Of a DNA stretch of 11,185 bases, positions 1-7,800 are shown piece after piece. Below the pieces are notes generated by a model. That model had not been told where the DNA came from, searched no databases, and worked only from the letters and a program-made list of their open reading frames with translations. Every line of letters begins with the position of its first letter. The stretch's first letter is position 1. Position numbers and translations under genes: made by a program. The DNA is from Fidelibacterota bacterium TCS52 (GTDB lineage: Bacteria; Fidelibacterota; Fidelibacteria; Fidelibacterales; Fidelibacteraceae): contig LSCC01000016.1 in the NCBI GenBank assembly GCA_001577215.1, positions 1 through 11,185 of the forward strand, read 5' to 3'.

Positions 1-1
1 A

Positions 2-49
2 TATCCTGATGTCATAAAGCTTCAAGTAGGGAATATGTCTATGTGGTAA
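2..49 (+). CDS. C-terminal end of an unidentified upstream gene (partial)
   Basis: This is the only plus-strand frame that stays open from the window edge. It gives 15 codons ending NMSMW and a TAA stop at 47-49. The usual upstream neighbour of hslU is hslV, but this tail does not resemble the HslV C-termini I know, so I do not call it hslV. With so few codons it could be an untranslated end rather than a gene. The hslU promoter follows 22 bp after the stop, so hslU need not depend on this gene for transcription. Confidence 0.35.
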   Translation, partial: YPDVIKLQVGNMSMW

Positions 50-71
50 ACTGAGAAATAATAGTTTTTTC

Positions 72-100
72 TTGTGTAATAGAAAATAAATTCATATAAT
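72..100 (+). promoter_or_regulatory. Predicted sigma70-type promoter of hslU
   Basis: A TTGTGT -35 box at 72-77 is followed by exactly 17 bases and a perfect TATAAT -10 box at 95-100. Transcription would be expected to start near 106-108. That lies only a few bases before the ATG at 111 and about 18 bases before the TTG at 126, which supports the TTG as the start codon. No operator or heat-shock element such as a CIRCE repeat is visible around it. Confidence 0.6.
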
Positions 101-112
101 CACCAAAATTAT

Positions 113-117
113 GGAGG
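113..117 (+). promoter_or_regulatory. Shine-Dalgarno site that sets the hslU start at TTG 126
   Basis: A perfect GGAGG lies at 113-117, eight bases before an in-frame TTG at 126. The upstream ATG at 111 overlaps this site and has no purine-rich ribosome site of its own. The in-frame GTG at 120 is too close. Starting at the TTG gives an N-terminus M-K-E-L-T-P-K-E-I-V, which matches the usual short HslU N-terminus. Confidence 0.65.
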
Positions 118-125
118 ATGTGTTT

Positions 126-1466
126 TTGAAGGAATTAACACCAAAAGAAATAGTAAAAGAACTGGACAAATTTGTAATAGGTCAAGACAAAGCAAAACGA
201 TCTGTAGCAATAGCATTGAGAAATCGTTGGCGTCGTCAGCAGGTAAAAGACAAATTAAAGGATGAGATTTTACCTAATAATATCATTATGATCGGGCCTA
301 CCGGTGTTGGTAAAACGGAGATAGCTCGCAGGTTAGCAAATTTATCACATGCGCCTTTCATAAAAGTAGAAGCAACCAAATTTACGGAAGTAGGATATGT
401 TGGTAGAGATGTAGAATCTATGATCCGTGATCTTACTAGAATTGCCCATCATATAGTTGAACAAGAATATGAAAGTCGTGTTTGGGATGATGCCAAAAAT
501 ATGGCAGAAGATAGAATATTAAATAAATTATTTCCTGTACCCGAACCTGAAACCAGCAATGAACAAGAAAAAGAAAGAATTGAGAAAACCAGAAATAAAT
601 TAAGAAAAATGTTTAAAGATGGGAAATTTGAAGATAAATACATTGAAATAGAAGTTAGTCAACAACCGCCATCAAGTGGGATTTCTGTTATGGGACCAAT
701 TGGTGGAGATATGGAAGGTGCCGGAGATTTTTTAAATGATGCCATGAGCTCATTAATGGGTAAAAAGAAGAAAAAACAAAAAACAAAAGTAAAGGATGCC
801 AGAAGAATTTTGACACAGGAAGAAGCTCAAAAGTTAATAGATAAATCTGAGGTTAATCAAGAGGCATTAAACAGGGTGGAAAATAACGGTATTGTCTTTT
901 TGGATGAAATTGACAAAATTGCCTCTGATGAAAGCGGAAGAGGTGCTGATGTGAGTCGCCAAGGTGTACAAAGAGATCTTCTACCCATTGTTGAAGGATC
1001 TACAGTAAATACAAAACATGGAATGGTAAAGACAGAGCATATATTATTTATTGCTGCAGGATCTTTTAGTAAAACAAAACCATCTGATTTGATTCCCGAA
1101 TTACAAGGACGCTTTCCTATTCGCGTAGAATTAAATAGTTTATCTACAAATGACTTTGTGCAGATATTGACCCACCCACAAAATGCATTGATAAAACAAT
1201 ATCAAGCATTATTAAAAGCAGAAAAAATCGATTTAACTTTCACAAAAGGGGCAATACAAACAATAGCTGAGAAATCAACCGAAGTAAACACAAAGACCGA
1301 AAATATTGGAGCAAGAAGATTACATACAGTATTGACACAGATCTTGGATCATTTAATGTTCAATGCTCCCGATGTAGATAAAAAAATTACAATTAATGAT
1401 AAAAAAGTTCATAGTTCATTAGATAAAATTGTTTTGGATGAGGACTTAAGCAGATATATTTTATAA
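126..1466 (+). CDS. hslU: HslU, ATPase subunit of the HslUV (ClpYQ) protease
   Basis: HslU is the AAA+ unfoldase ring that feeds substrates into the HslV peptidase in the cytoplasm. Numbering from the TTG start (446 aa, the usual family length), it shows the FVIGQ motif near 16-20, Walker A GPTGVGKT at 57-64, the pore loop GYVG at 90-93, and Walker B IVFLDE at 256-261. Between these lies a charged, variable I-domain at about 105-230. The sensor-2 motif GARR is at 395-398. The C-terminus DEDLSRYIL is the conserved tail that inserts into HslV and activates it, so the protein looks intact and HslV-dependent. TTG 126 is preferred over ATG 111 because of the GGAGG at 113-117. If ATG 111 were used, the protein would have 451 residues. 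No hslV is seen in the window, and the 15 upstream codons do not look like it. The next gene starts 12 bp after the stop. Confidence 0.97.
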   Translation: MKELTPKEIVKELDKFVIGQDKAKRSVAIALRNRWRRQQVKDKLKDEILPNNIIMIGPTGVGKTEIARRLANLSHAPFIKVEATKFTEVGYVGRDVESMIRDLTRIAHHIVEQEYESRVWDDAKNMAEDRILNKLFPVPEPETSNEQEKERIEKTRNKLRKMFKDGKFEDKYIEIEVSQQPPSSGISVMGPIGGDMEGAGDFLNDAMSSLMGKKKKKQKTKVKDARRILTQEEAQKLIDKSEVNQEALNRVENNGIVFLDEIDKIASDESGRGADVSRQGVQRDLLPIVEGSTVNTKHGMVKTEHILFIAAGSFSKTKPSDLIPELQGRFPIRVELNSLSTNDFVQILTHPQNALIKQYQALLKAEKIDLTFTKGAIQTIAEKSTEVNTKTENIGARRLHTVLTQILDHLMFNAPDVDKKITINDKKVHSSLDKIVLDEDLSRYIL

Positions 1467-1478
1467 AAATATTTTATT

Positions 1479-2045
1479 ATGAAAAAATTAAATACAATGA
1501 ATTTCTTCTCAAAAACAAAATACAAAATATGGATTATTTTTCTAAAAAAAAGAAATATTATTTTGAATTATAATAAACCTTTCAATTGGAATACAAAAGT
1601 AAGTGATTCAAAGAATATTTTAATCTGTATGCCTTCCAATAAAGCTGAGATAAATATAGCCAATCAATACTTGGATAAAATTACACTAAAGCAAGACCAA
1701 AAAATTGATATTGTATATTTAGATAGATTTAAAGAGAACTTTAATCAATGTAATTGTTATAACAGAAAATATCTATATCCTGATGTAAAGAACATTAATC
1801 ATTTTCCTATTAAGAAAACAACAATTTCATATATTGATAATCAATATGATATTACAATTGATCTAAATAAGGGAATCAATATTTTAAGTAATTACATTAC
1901 GGCAACAAAAGCAAAAAATATTTCAGTAGGTTTTAGCAACGAAATTAGTAAAGATTTTCTGACAGCTACGATAATGTTAAACGATCAATCTGAATATAGT
2001 AAAAATATAAAAACAATTTTTGAGTTAGTTGAAATAAAAAATTAA
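1479..2045 (+). CDS. GT9-like (heptosyltransferase-like) hypothetical protein
   Basis: This 188-residue protein is not firmly recognised. Residues about 45-68 (KNILICMPSNKAEINIANQY) look like the first beta strand and helix of a Rossmann-type glycosyltransferase domain. A second strand, IDIVYLD, lies at 76-82. The segment YDITIDLNKGINILSNYI (123-140), followed by AKNISVGF (145-152), resembles the N-terminal half of family 9 glycosyltransferases, where a D-hydrophobic-DL motif precedes a helix and a VGF strand. A full GT9 enzyme has about 340 residues, and the C-terminal nucleotide-sugar-binding half is absent, so this is probably not a catalytic transferase. A C-N-C pair sits at 91-93. There is no signal peptide or clear membrane helix, although residues 16-22 are hydrophobic. 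The start has no Shine-Dalgarno, and the in-frame ATG at 1497 is an alternative. It lies 12 bp after hslU and 29 bp before the zinc-ribbon gene, so it is probably co-transcribed with both. Confidence 0.75.
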   Translation: MKKLNTMNFFSKTKYKIWIIFLKKRNIILNYNKPFNWNTKVSDSKNILICMPSNKAEINIANQYLDKITLKQDQKIDIVYLDRFKENFNQCNCYNRKYLYPDVKNINHFPIKKTTISYIDNQYDITIDLNKGINILSNYITATKAKNISVGFSNEISKDFLTATIMLNDQSEYSKNIKTIFELVEIKN

Positions 2046-2062
2046 AATGAAATAAAAAATTT

Positions 2063-2070
2063 AAGGGAAG
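2063..2070 (+). promoter_or_regulatory. Ribosome binding site supporting a TTG start at 2075
   Basis: A purine run AAGGGAAG ends four bases before the TTG at 2075. No in-frame ATG exists before the zinc-binding cysteines; the ATG at 2098 is out of frame. The TTG is therefore the only start that keeps the first CxxC pair with a leading segment. Confidence 0.55.
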
Positions 2071-2074
2071 TACT

Positions 2075-2488
2075 TTGAACGAATTTAACGAATTATTATG
2101 TCCTGTATGCGAGGAACCATTAACAGACAAGGGTTTAAGTAAAAAATTAGTGTGTCCACACTGTAAAACAAATCTAAAGCAACCGAAATTTATCAATTTG
2201 TTAGAATATCTAATCACACAAGGAATAGTTGAAGATCTTGATTTTTTTGATGAAACATTGTATGGTAATGATTTTATGAAATATGAATCTAATGAATTTG
2301 ATGACAAAGAAGATGTAATAAACGATAATGAAAAAACAAAGCCGGGTGGATTTTTTGATAAAAATGTTTTGCAAATTGAAGAAGAATATATTAAAGATAT
2401 GCATGACGAAGAAACTGATGAAGATTATTCAGTATTTGATCCCCGGGAAATAATTGATAAAGATGTTGATGAAAAAAATGGAGAATAG
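2075..2488 (+). CDS. Small zinc-ribbon protein with acidic C-terminal tail
   Basis: This 137-residue protein has Cys9-P-V-Cys12 and Cys27-P-H-Cys30, two CPxC knuckles 14 residues apart, which is a classic zinc-ribbon arrangement. The middle (about 35-65) is a hydrophobic helical stretch. The rest, from about 70, is very rich in Asp and Glu, contains little hydrophobic core and is probably disordered. It has no signal peptide, so it is expected in the cytoplasm. Such proteins often bind nucleic acid or a protein partner, but neither is shown here. The start is a TTG with an AAGGGAAG site. The stop lies five bases before the DUF3467 gene, indicating translational coupling or at least a shared transcript. 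I recognise no named family beyond the ribbon. Confidence 0.8.
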   Translation: MNEFNELLCPVCEEPLTDKGLSKKLVCPHCKTNLKQPKFINLLEYLITQGIVEDLDFFDETLYGNDFMKYESNEFDDKEDVINDNEKTKPGGFFDKNVLQIEEEYIKDMHDEETDEDYSVFDPREIIDKDVDEKNGE

Positions 2489-2493
2489 ATATT

Positions 2494-2814
2494 ATGGAAA
2501 AAAATAGACAAAATGAGAAAAAACTTGAGATCAATCTAAATGAAAAAATTGCTGGCGGCCAATATTCAAATTTGGCTGTTGTAACTCATTCGCCAAGCGA
2601 TTTTATTGTTGATTTTTGTCAAGTTTTACCTGGCATGAAAAAAGCACAAGTATGCTCACGAATTATATTAAGCCCCCAACATGCAAAGGCACTTTTGAAC
2701 ACATTAAATGTAAATGTTAAAAAGTATGAACAGACATTTGGAGATATTAAGGAAGTTAGGAATCCTAAAAATCCTCTTTTAAAACTTGACGAAAAGAAAA
2801 AATATCCTAATTAA
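2494..2814 (+). CDS. DUF3467 family protein
   Basis: This 106-residue cytoplasmic protein matches DUF3467 along most of its length. It has a short charged lead, then YSNLAVVTHSPSDFIVDFCQ (24-43), then the LPGM turn, an RIILSPQHAKALL helix region and a final NVKKYEQTFGDI segment. The pattern YSN-(hydrophobic)-HSPSDF-(hydrophobic)-DF and SPQHAK is the family signature as I remember it. The family is small and widespread and has no established function. The Lys-rich end after about residue 90 is outside the domain. A GGAG at 2480-2483, inside the end of the preceding gene, serves as its ribosome site. Its tight spacing to the zinc-ribbon gene suggests the two products are made together. Confidence 0.92.
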   Translation: MEKNRQNEKKLEINLNEKIAGGQYSNLAVVTHSPSDFIVDFCQVLPGMKKAQVCSRIILSPQHAKALLNTLNVNVKKYEQTFGDIKEVRNPKNPLLKLDEKKKYPN

Positions 2815-2872
2815 ATCAAAATATTTTATGTTTAATAAACCAAATATTATCTTTATTATTAAGAGGTAAATT

Positions 2873-3259
2873 ATGAAGAGGAACAAAGCATATCCATTAG
2901 ATGTAAGCACTAAAGAAGCATTAAAGGAGATTGTTAAAGGTATACCATCATTACTGAAATTATTATTTCGTTTAGTAAAAGATAAAGAGACACCAATTTA
3001 TATTAAATTATGGATAATTGGAACCGCAATTTACATTGTTTCTCCTTTAAATTTGTCCTTTCGTGCATTTAAACACTTCCCTTTTAAAATAATCAATTAT
3101 GTCGATGATATTGCTTTGATACTATTAACAATTCAAAAAACATTGTATAATACACCAAAAGAGATTCTGGAAAAATATTGGGACCATTCGATGTCAATAG
3201 AAGAGTGGAGTGATCTGGTATTTAAAATACAATCGGATATAAAAACATTTCATCATTAA
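2873..3259 (+). CDS. DUF1232 (YkvA-like) membrane protein
   Basis: This 128-residue protein carries a DUF1232 domain at about 40-92. It begins with P-I-Y-I-K-L-W, followed by a hydrophobic helix, the S-P-L-N-L motif at 57-61 (usually SPIDL or SPLDL in the family), and then a second hydrophobic helix beginning I-N-Y-V-D-D at 74-79. The usual GYLDD position is here NYVDD. Two membrane or membrane-associated helices are expected, with a basic and amphipathic N-terminal part (about 15-38). The function of the family is unknown. AGAGGT at 2861-2866 is a good ribosome site. The gap of 58 bp after DUF3467 has no clear terminator, so read-through from the hslU group is possible. The next gene starts seven bases after its stop. 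Confidence 0.88.
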   Translation: MKRNKAYPLDVSTKEALKEIVKGIPSLLKLLFRLVKDKETPIYIKLWIIGTAIYIVSPLNLSFRAFKHFPFKIINYVDDIALILLTIQKTLYNTPKEILEKYWDHSMSIEEWSDLVFKIQSDIKTFHH

Positions 3260-3266
3260 AAAAATA

Positions 3267-3941
3267 ATGAGTTTGAAAAAAATTTTAAAAATAAAAATCT
3301 CAATTGTTATTGTCGTGATTTTATTAATATTCTCTTTGGGAAAATGCGAAGATTTAACTATTGCAAGATTAAAATATGGTGGCGGTGGTGATTGGTATAG
3401 CAACCCTGGCTCGTTATCAAATCTGATGAATTTCATTGAAGATAATACAGATTTAAATATGGCAAATGACCCATCAATAGTTGATATTAATTCTCATGAA
3501 TTATTTTCATTTCATTATTTATATATGAATGGACACGGAAATATCTATTTTTCAAATGATGAAGTAAAAAGGTTACGTTTTTATTTAGAAAATGGTGGTT
3601 TTTTACATGCGGATGATAATTATGGAATGGATAAATCGTTTCGTCGTGAAATTAGCAAAGTTTTTCCAGACAAAGAATTGGTCGAATTACCATTTTTTCA
3701 TCCAATATATCACAATGTGTTTGAATTTCCAAAAGGACTACCAAAAGTTCATGAACACGATGGAAAACCACCACTGGGGCTTGGTATATTTCATAATAAA
3801 AAATTAGTAGTTTTTTATACCCATGAATGTGATCTTGGAGATGGATGGGAAGATGCCTCAATTCACAATGATCCGTTAACAATCAGAATAAATGCCCTTA
3901 AAATGGGTGCGAATATTTATTATTATCATTTGGAAGAGTAA
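3267..3941 (+). CDS. DUF4159 family exported protein
   Basis: The 224-residue product begins with a basic N-terminus and a hydrophobic segment (about 11-25) ending S-L-G-K-C-E-D, read as a cleaved signal peptide. K before the Cys argues against a lipobox. The mature part has the DUF4159 landmarks in order: YGGGGDWY at 37-44, MNGHG at 87-91, ENGGFLHADDNYGMD at 108-122, HPIYH at 145-149, HEHDG at 162-166 and YTHECDLGDGWED at 184-196. This domain is thought to have a glutamine-amidotransferase-like alpha/beta fold. The conserved Cys188 and its many His and Asp residues could form an active or metal site, which is inference. In other genomes DUF4159 proteins occur with MoxR ATPase, DUF58 and vWA proteins; none is seen here. 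The gene lies seven bases after DUF1232 and converges on the minus-strand membrane gene with a 12-bp gap. Confidence 0.93.
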   Translation: MSLKKILKIKISIVIVVILLIFSLGKCEDLTIARLKYGGGGDWYSNPGSLSNLMNFIEDNTDLNMANDPSIVDINSHELFSFHYLYMNGHGNIYFSNDEVKRLRFYLENGGFLHADDNYGMDKSFRREISKVFPDKELVELPFFHPIYHNVFEFPKGLPKVHEHDGKPPLGLGIFHNKKLVVFYTHECDLGDGWEDASIHNDPLTIRINALKMGANIYYYHLEE

Positions 3942-3953
3942 AAATATTTCTTT

Positions 3954-4694
3954 TCATTTGAAGGATTTTGCTTTATTAATATAAAGATACCCATTTCTTA
4001 TAATAAATTTAACAATTCCAATAAAAATTATTAGCATTCCAACAATAAAAATTAACCAATTAAATTTTTCAGGAGTATATTGTTCTAAAATTTTATTTGC
4101 TTCTGATGCCCAAGAATAGGTTAATATTTCATAAAACGAAAATTTATTGCTTAAAAACCTTAAATAATCTACAAGAAACGATATCACAACAATAATACTA
4201 CCAACAATTAATATCAAAGATTCATTAATTTTAATTTTTACAGACATGTTTTTATCTTGTAGATAAATAATTGATAAGGCAAAAAATATCATGGTTATGC
4301 TACACACAATAGGTGCAATTATTGGCCCTACCCAAGTTACAGGTATTAAAAATAATACATCAAATGTCAATAGTGATTCGGGCCAATTTAAAATAATTTT
4401 TAGAAATATATAATAAAAAATATCCCAAATAGCAAAAGCATAAATAAAATAAGCAAATTGTTGCAACTTATTTTTTCCCACAATAACTGCAACAGAAATA
4501 AGCATCACTATTGTAGCAAACTCTCTAAAAAATTCTATAGTTCCAATCTGCTCTTCAATTATTTTTAATGGAAAGCTAAAACCCTCAGGATAGTATAAAT
4601 TTCTTAGATATGAAACAACAGAAGTCTCTATAAAAGCCATTGCTATACCAAAAAGTGTTATCCAAAATAATATTTTAACAAACTTGTTCTTCAT
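3954..4694 (-). CDS. Conserved multi-spanning membrane protein of unknown function
   Basis: This 246-residue integral membrane protein has about six hydrophobic segments, near residues 7-29, 58-73, 80-102, 112-145 (long, possibly two helices), 158-177 and 212-233. Distinctive conserved-looking stretches are YYPEGFSFPL (34-43), FREFAT (56-61), FAIWDIFYYIFLK (87-99), WPESLLTFDVLFLIPVTWVGP (104-124, with Trp104 and Pro105 in the loop) and a C-terminal basic tail. I recall similar uncharacterised proteins in several phyla with the same WDIFYY and PEGFSFPL motifs, but no function or named family. It is the only minus-strand gene in the window, placed between two plus-strand envelope genes. It has no strong ribosome site, only an A-rich leader. 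Its 3' end abuts DUF4159 with no visible bidirectional terminator. Confidence 0.88.
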   Translation of the reverse strand: MKNKFVKILFWITLFGIAMAFIETSVVSYLRNLYYPEGFSFPLKIIEEQIGTIEFFREFATIVMLISVAVIVGKNKLQQFAYFIYAFAIWDIFYYIFLKIILNWPESLLTFDVLFLIPVTWVGPIIAPIVCSITMIFFALSIIYLQDKNMSVKIKINESLILIVGSIIVVISFLVDYLRFLSNKFSFYEILTYSWASEANKILEQYTPEKFNWLIFIVGMLIIFIGIVKFIIRNGYLYINKAKSFK

Positions 4695-4828
4695 TTTATT
4701 TTTTCTTTTTATGAATATAAAACATCTAACCAGTTTTTACAAGTGTTTTATATTATTCGTTCAATAATGGGAATTTAGAATTATTTTTATTATACTTAAA
4801 GATAAGAAAATTGAATTAAAAGGAAGGA
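4695..4828. promoter_or_regulatory. Divergent intergenic region, possible promoters in both directions
   Basis: This 134-bp AT-rich spacer separates the minus-strand membrane gene from the DUF4175 gene, so it must hold a promoter for each. On the plus strand a TATACT at 4791-4796 is a plausible -10 box, but no good -35 box stands at 17 bases. On the minus strand TTGAAC (complement of 4759-4764) and TGTAAA (complement of 4736-4741) are 17 bases apart, each matching four of six consensus bases. The purine-rich AGGAAGG at 4821-4827 is the ribosome site of the DUF4175 gene. Confidence 0.3.
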
Positions 4829-7800
4829 ATGCAATCATATTTCAAAAAAATATTAAGCGATTATAGATCACAAAAAGCTAAAAACTTTTTATTTAGTAGT
4901 TTATTGTTAATTTTGTTCTATGATCTCATTTATTCCTTTGTCTTGATAATTGCAGAATCAATTTGGTATTTTCAACCGTTGATTAAAACATTTTTGGTCT
5001 TACCGTTTATTTGCAATTTTGTGATAATTTATATTTTTATTAAATTTTTAAAAATTCGCAACATTAATTCTAAAATTTGTAACAATGAACTAATATTAGA
5101 AAAAATCGGTAACAAATTTCCAGATGTTAAAGATAAACTAATTAACATATTTCAATTATCTTATTATGATGATGAATTAAGCAAATTTGCTATTAGGGAA
5201 TTTAAAGTAAAATATTCTCTGAGTAAATTCTTAAATTGTTACCCAAAGACACTTCTGAAATCTCTAAAAATAAAATTTATTATATCCCTAATAGCATTTT
5301 TTATCTCAGCCATAATGTTTTCAAATTCATTTGACCGTTTAATTAATTTCCAGAAAAAATATTTAAAGCCAATTCCATATTATTTAAGTGTTTCGCCGGG
5401 CGATAAAAATATTTATGCATTTGATTCTTTGAAGATCAAAGTTGAACACAATATTCCGCAAAAGTTCCCCCTATATCTTAAAAAAATTACTTCAAAAGAT
5501 TCTGAAAAAAAATATCCTGCAATAAGAAATGACAGCACCGCTTATTTTCAATTCAATCGTATCAAAGATGATTTCCAATACTATGCAGAAGTTCATCGTC
5601 CGAATATTTTTTATCCATGGAAAACAATTAGAAGCTATACTTTTAAAATTGCAATTGACGATCGTCCGGAAGTTAGAAAATTGAATTTTTCTATAAATCC
5701 ACCTTTATATTCCAAATTACCAAATGATTTTTATAACGCAAACATTGATATGATTAGTGCATTAAAAGGTTCACAAATATCAATTTTTTCGGAATTAAGT
5801 GATTCTATTAGTGAAGCATTTGTAATGACAGATAATTGGAAAAGAAGTTTTAAAGTTGATGGTAAAAATGCTTACTTGAAATTTAAATTGATGAATTCTG
5901 GTGAATATAAGTTTGATTTTTCCAATACGGATTTAATTAAGATCAACGAACCATTAATTTATAAATTTAAAATCATTCAAGATGAATTTCCAACATTGCA
6001 AATAATACAACCCGAACAAGACATTATTTTAACAGAAAATTTTATCGTTCCTTTTAAAATGAAGATCAGCGATGATTTTGGATTCAACAATTTGTCGATT
6101 TTATATAAAATTAAAAAAAAATATTCTCAGAGTGTTAAAAAATTATCCAAAAATTATAATATTCAAATTGAAAAAGATCTCTCGGATCAGTTAATAGTCG
6201 ATTCTTGGAAAATAATTGAATCGCTAAGTCCCGGCGATGTTGTCCAATATAAATTCGTCATTTCAGATAATGATAATATCAGCGGTCCGAAAATTACCAA
6301 ATCAAAGTTATTTACTGCGAGATTTCCAACTTTAACTGAAATGTTTGAACGAACACACAAACAAGAAAGTGGAATTGAACAAAATATTGTAAAGAATTAT
6401 GAAAAGACGAAAAAATTAACCAAACAAATTGAAAAGATAAAAATGGATATTTTAAAAGAGGGGAAAATTGACTGGGAAAATAAATCGCAATTAGAGGAAG
6501 TTCTCAAAGAACAAAAAGAAATTGGTAAAAAATTAGATGATGTAAAAAACGAATTAGAAGCACATCAAAAGTTTTTAAAAGAAAACAAATTATTTGAAGA
6601 TCAAATCTTAGATAAGTATGAAAAATTGCAAAAGATATTCAATGAATTGATGAATAATGAATTGTTTGAAATGATTAAAAAGATGCAAGAGAAGATAAAT
6701 CGCGATAACGATTCTAATATGGAAAAAATGTTACAAAATTTTGAAGATCAACAAAAGAGATTTGAGCAGGCACTTGATAGAACTTTAGGAATATTTAAGG
6801 AAATACAAAAAGAGCAAAGATTGTCTGAAATATCTAAACAATTGAAAGAATCACTTAAAAAACAGAAAAAAATATTAGAGGAAGATCAAAACAAATCTAC
6901 AGAAGAATTGGCAACTAAAGAAAAGAGACTTTCCGAAGATACAAAGAAAATTGATGAATTCATTGAAAGATCAAAGACCGAATTTGACAAGGAATTTCAA
7001 AAATTACTTGAAGAATTATCTGAAAAAATGAAAAAGTCACAAGTGTCGGATATTATGGAAACAAGCAGTAAGCAATATAAAAATTCCAAAAGATCACAAG
7101 GAAATAAATCAGCGAAAAAAGCTAAACAAAAATTACAAAGAATTCTCGACGCTTTTGAAAAACAAAAAAATTCGTATATGCAAAAAAAGAAAAATAAAGT
7201 AATAAATGATTTTCAAAAGATATTTATTAAAACGATATTGGCTTCAGAAGAACAAGAGGAATTAAATATTGATGTAAAAACCGTTGATAGAAATTCACCA
7301 CATTTAAATATGTTTTCTTCTAAACAATACCGAGTATTTGAGAGAATAAAAAGCATAAATAAATCATTGATAGAATTATCACAAAAGACATTTTTCGTAA
7401 ACAAGGCGATTGTTCAAGAATTGAGAAAAACTTTTTATTATACAAATGAAACACTAAAACAAATTGAAAACGGTTCGGTTCACATGGCAAAAAAACCGAT
7501 GATAGAAAATTTTGTTGCGTTAAATAAATTAGCTTATTTATTACAAGAAACAGTGAATTCTATGAATAGTTCCAGAAGTGGAACAGGACTTGAACAATAT
7601 TTAAAACAGCTGCAAAGTATGGCTGGGAAACAGGAAGGATTAAACAGTTCGATGCCACAATTGGGATTAACAGGAAAACCAAGTTCAATGATGGATAAAA
7701 TGGGAAGAATGGCAGCAAGACAACAGGCGATTCGAAAATCTTTAAAACAGTTGCAACAAGAAATGGAAGGAAGCGGCAATGATCCGCTTGGAAATTTGGA

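Noticed and set aside
1775..1786. Twelve bases identical to the first twelve bases of the window (ATATCCTGATGT)
   Set aside because: Short and AT-rich, with no extension on the right. Best explained by chance.
1966..2307. 113-codon minus-strand reading frame
   Set aside because: It overlaps the end of the GT9-like gene and the zinc-ribbon gene, whose CPxC motifs are convincing. The antisense product resembles nothing.
3267..3350. Lipoprotein signal for the DUF4159 protein
   Set aside because: A Cys follows the hydrophobic segment, but the residue before it is Lys (L-G-K-C), which does not fit a lipobox.
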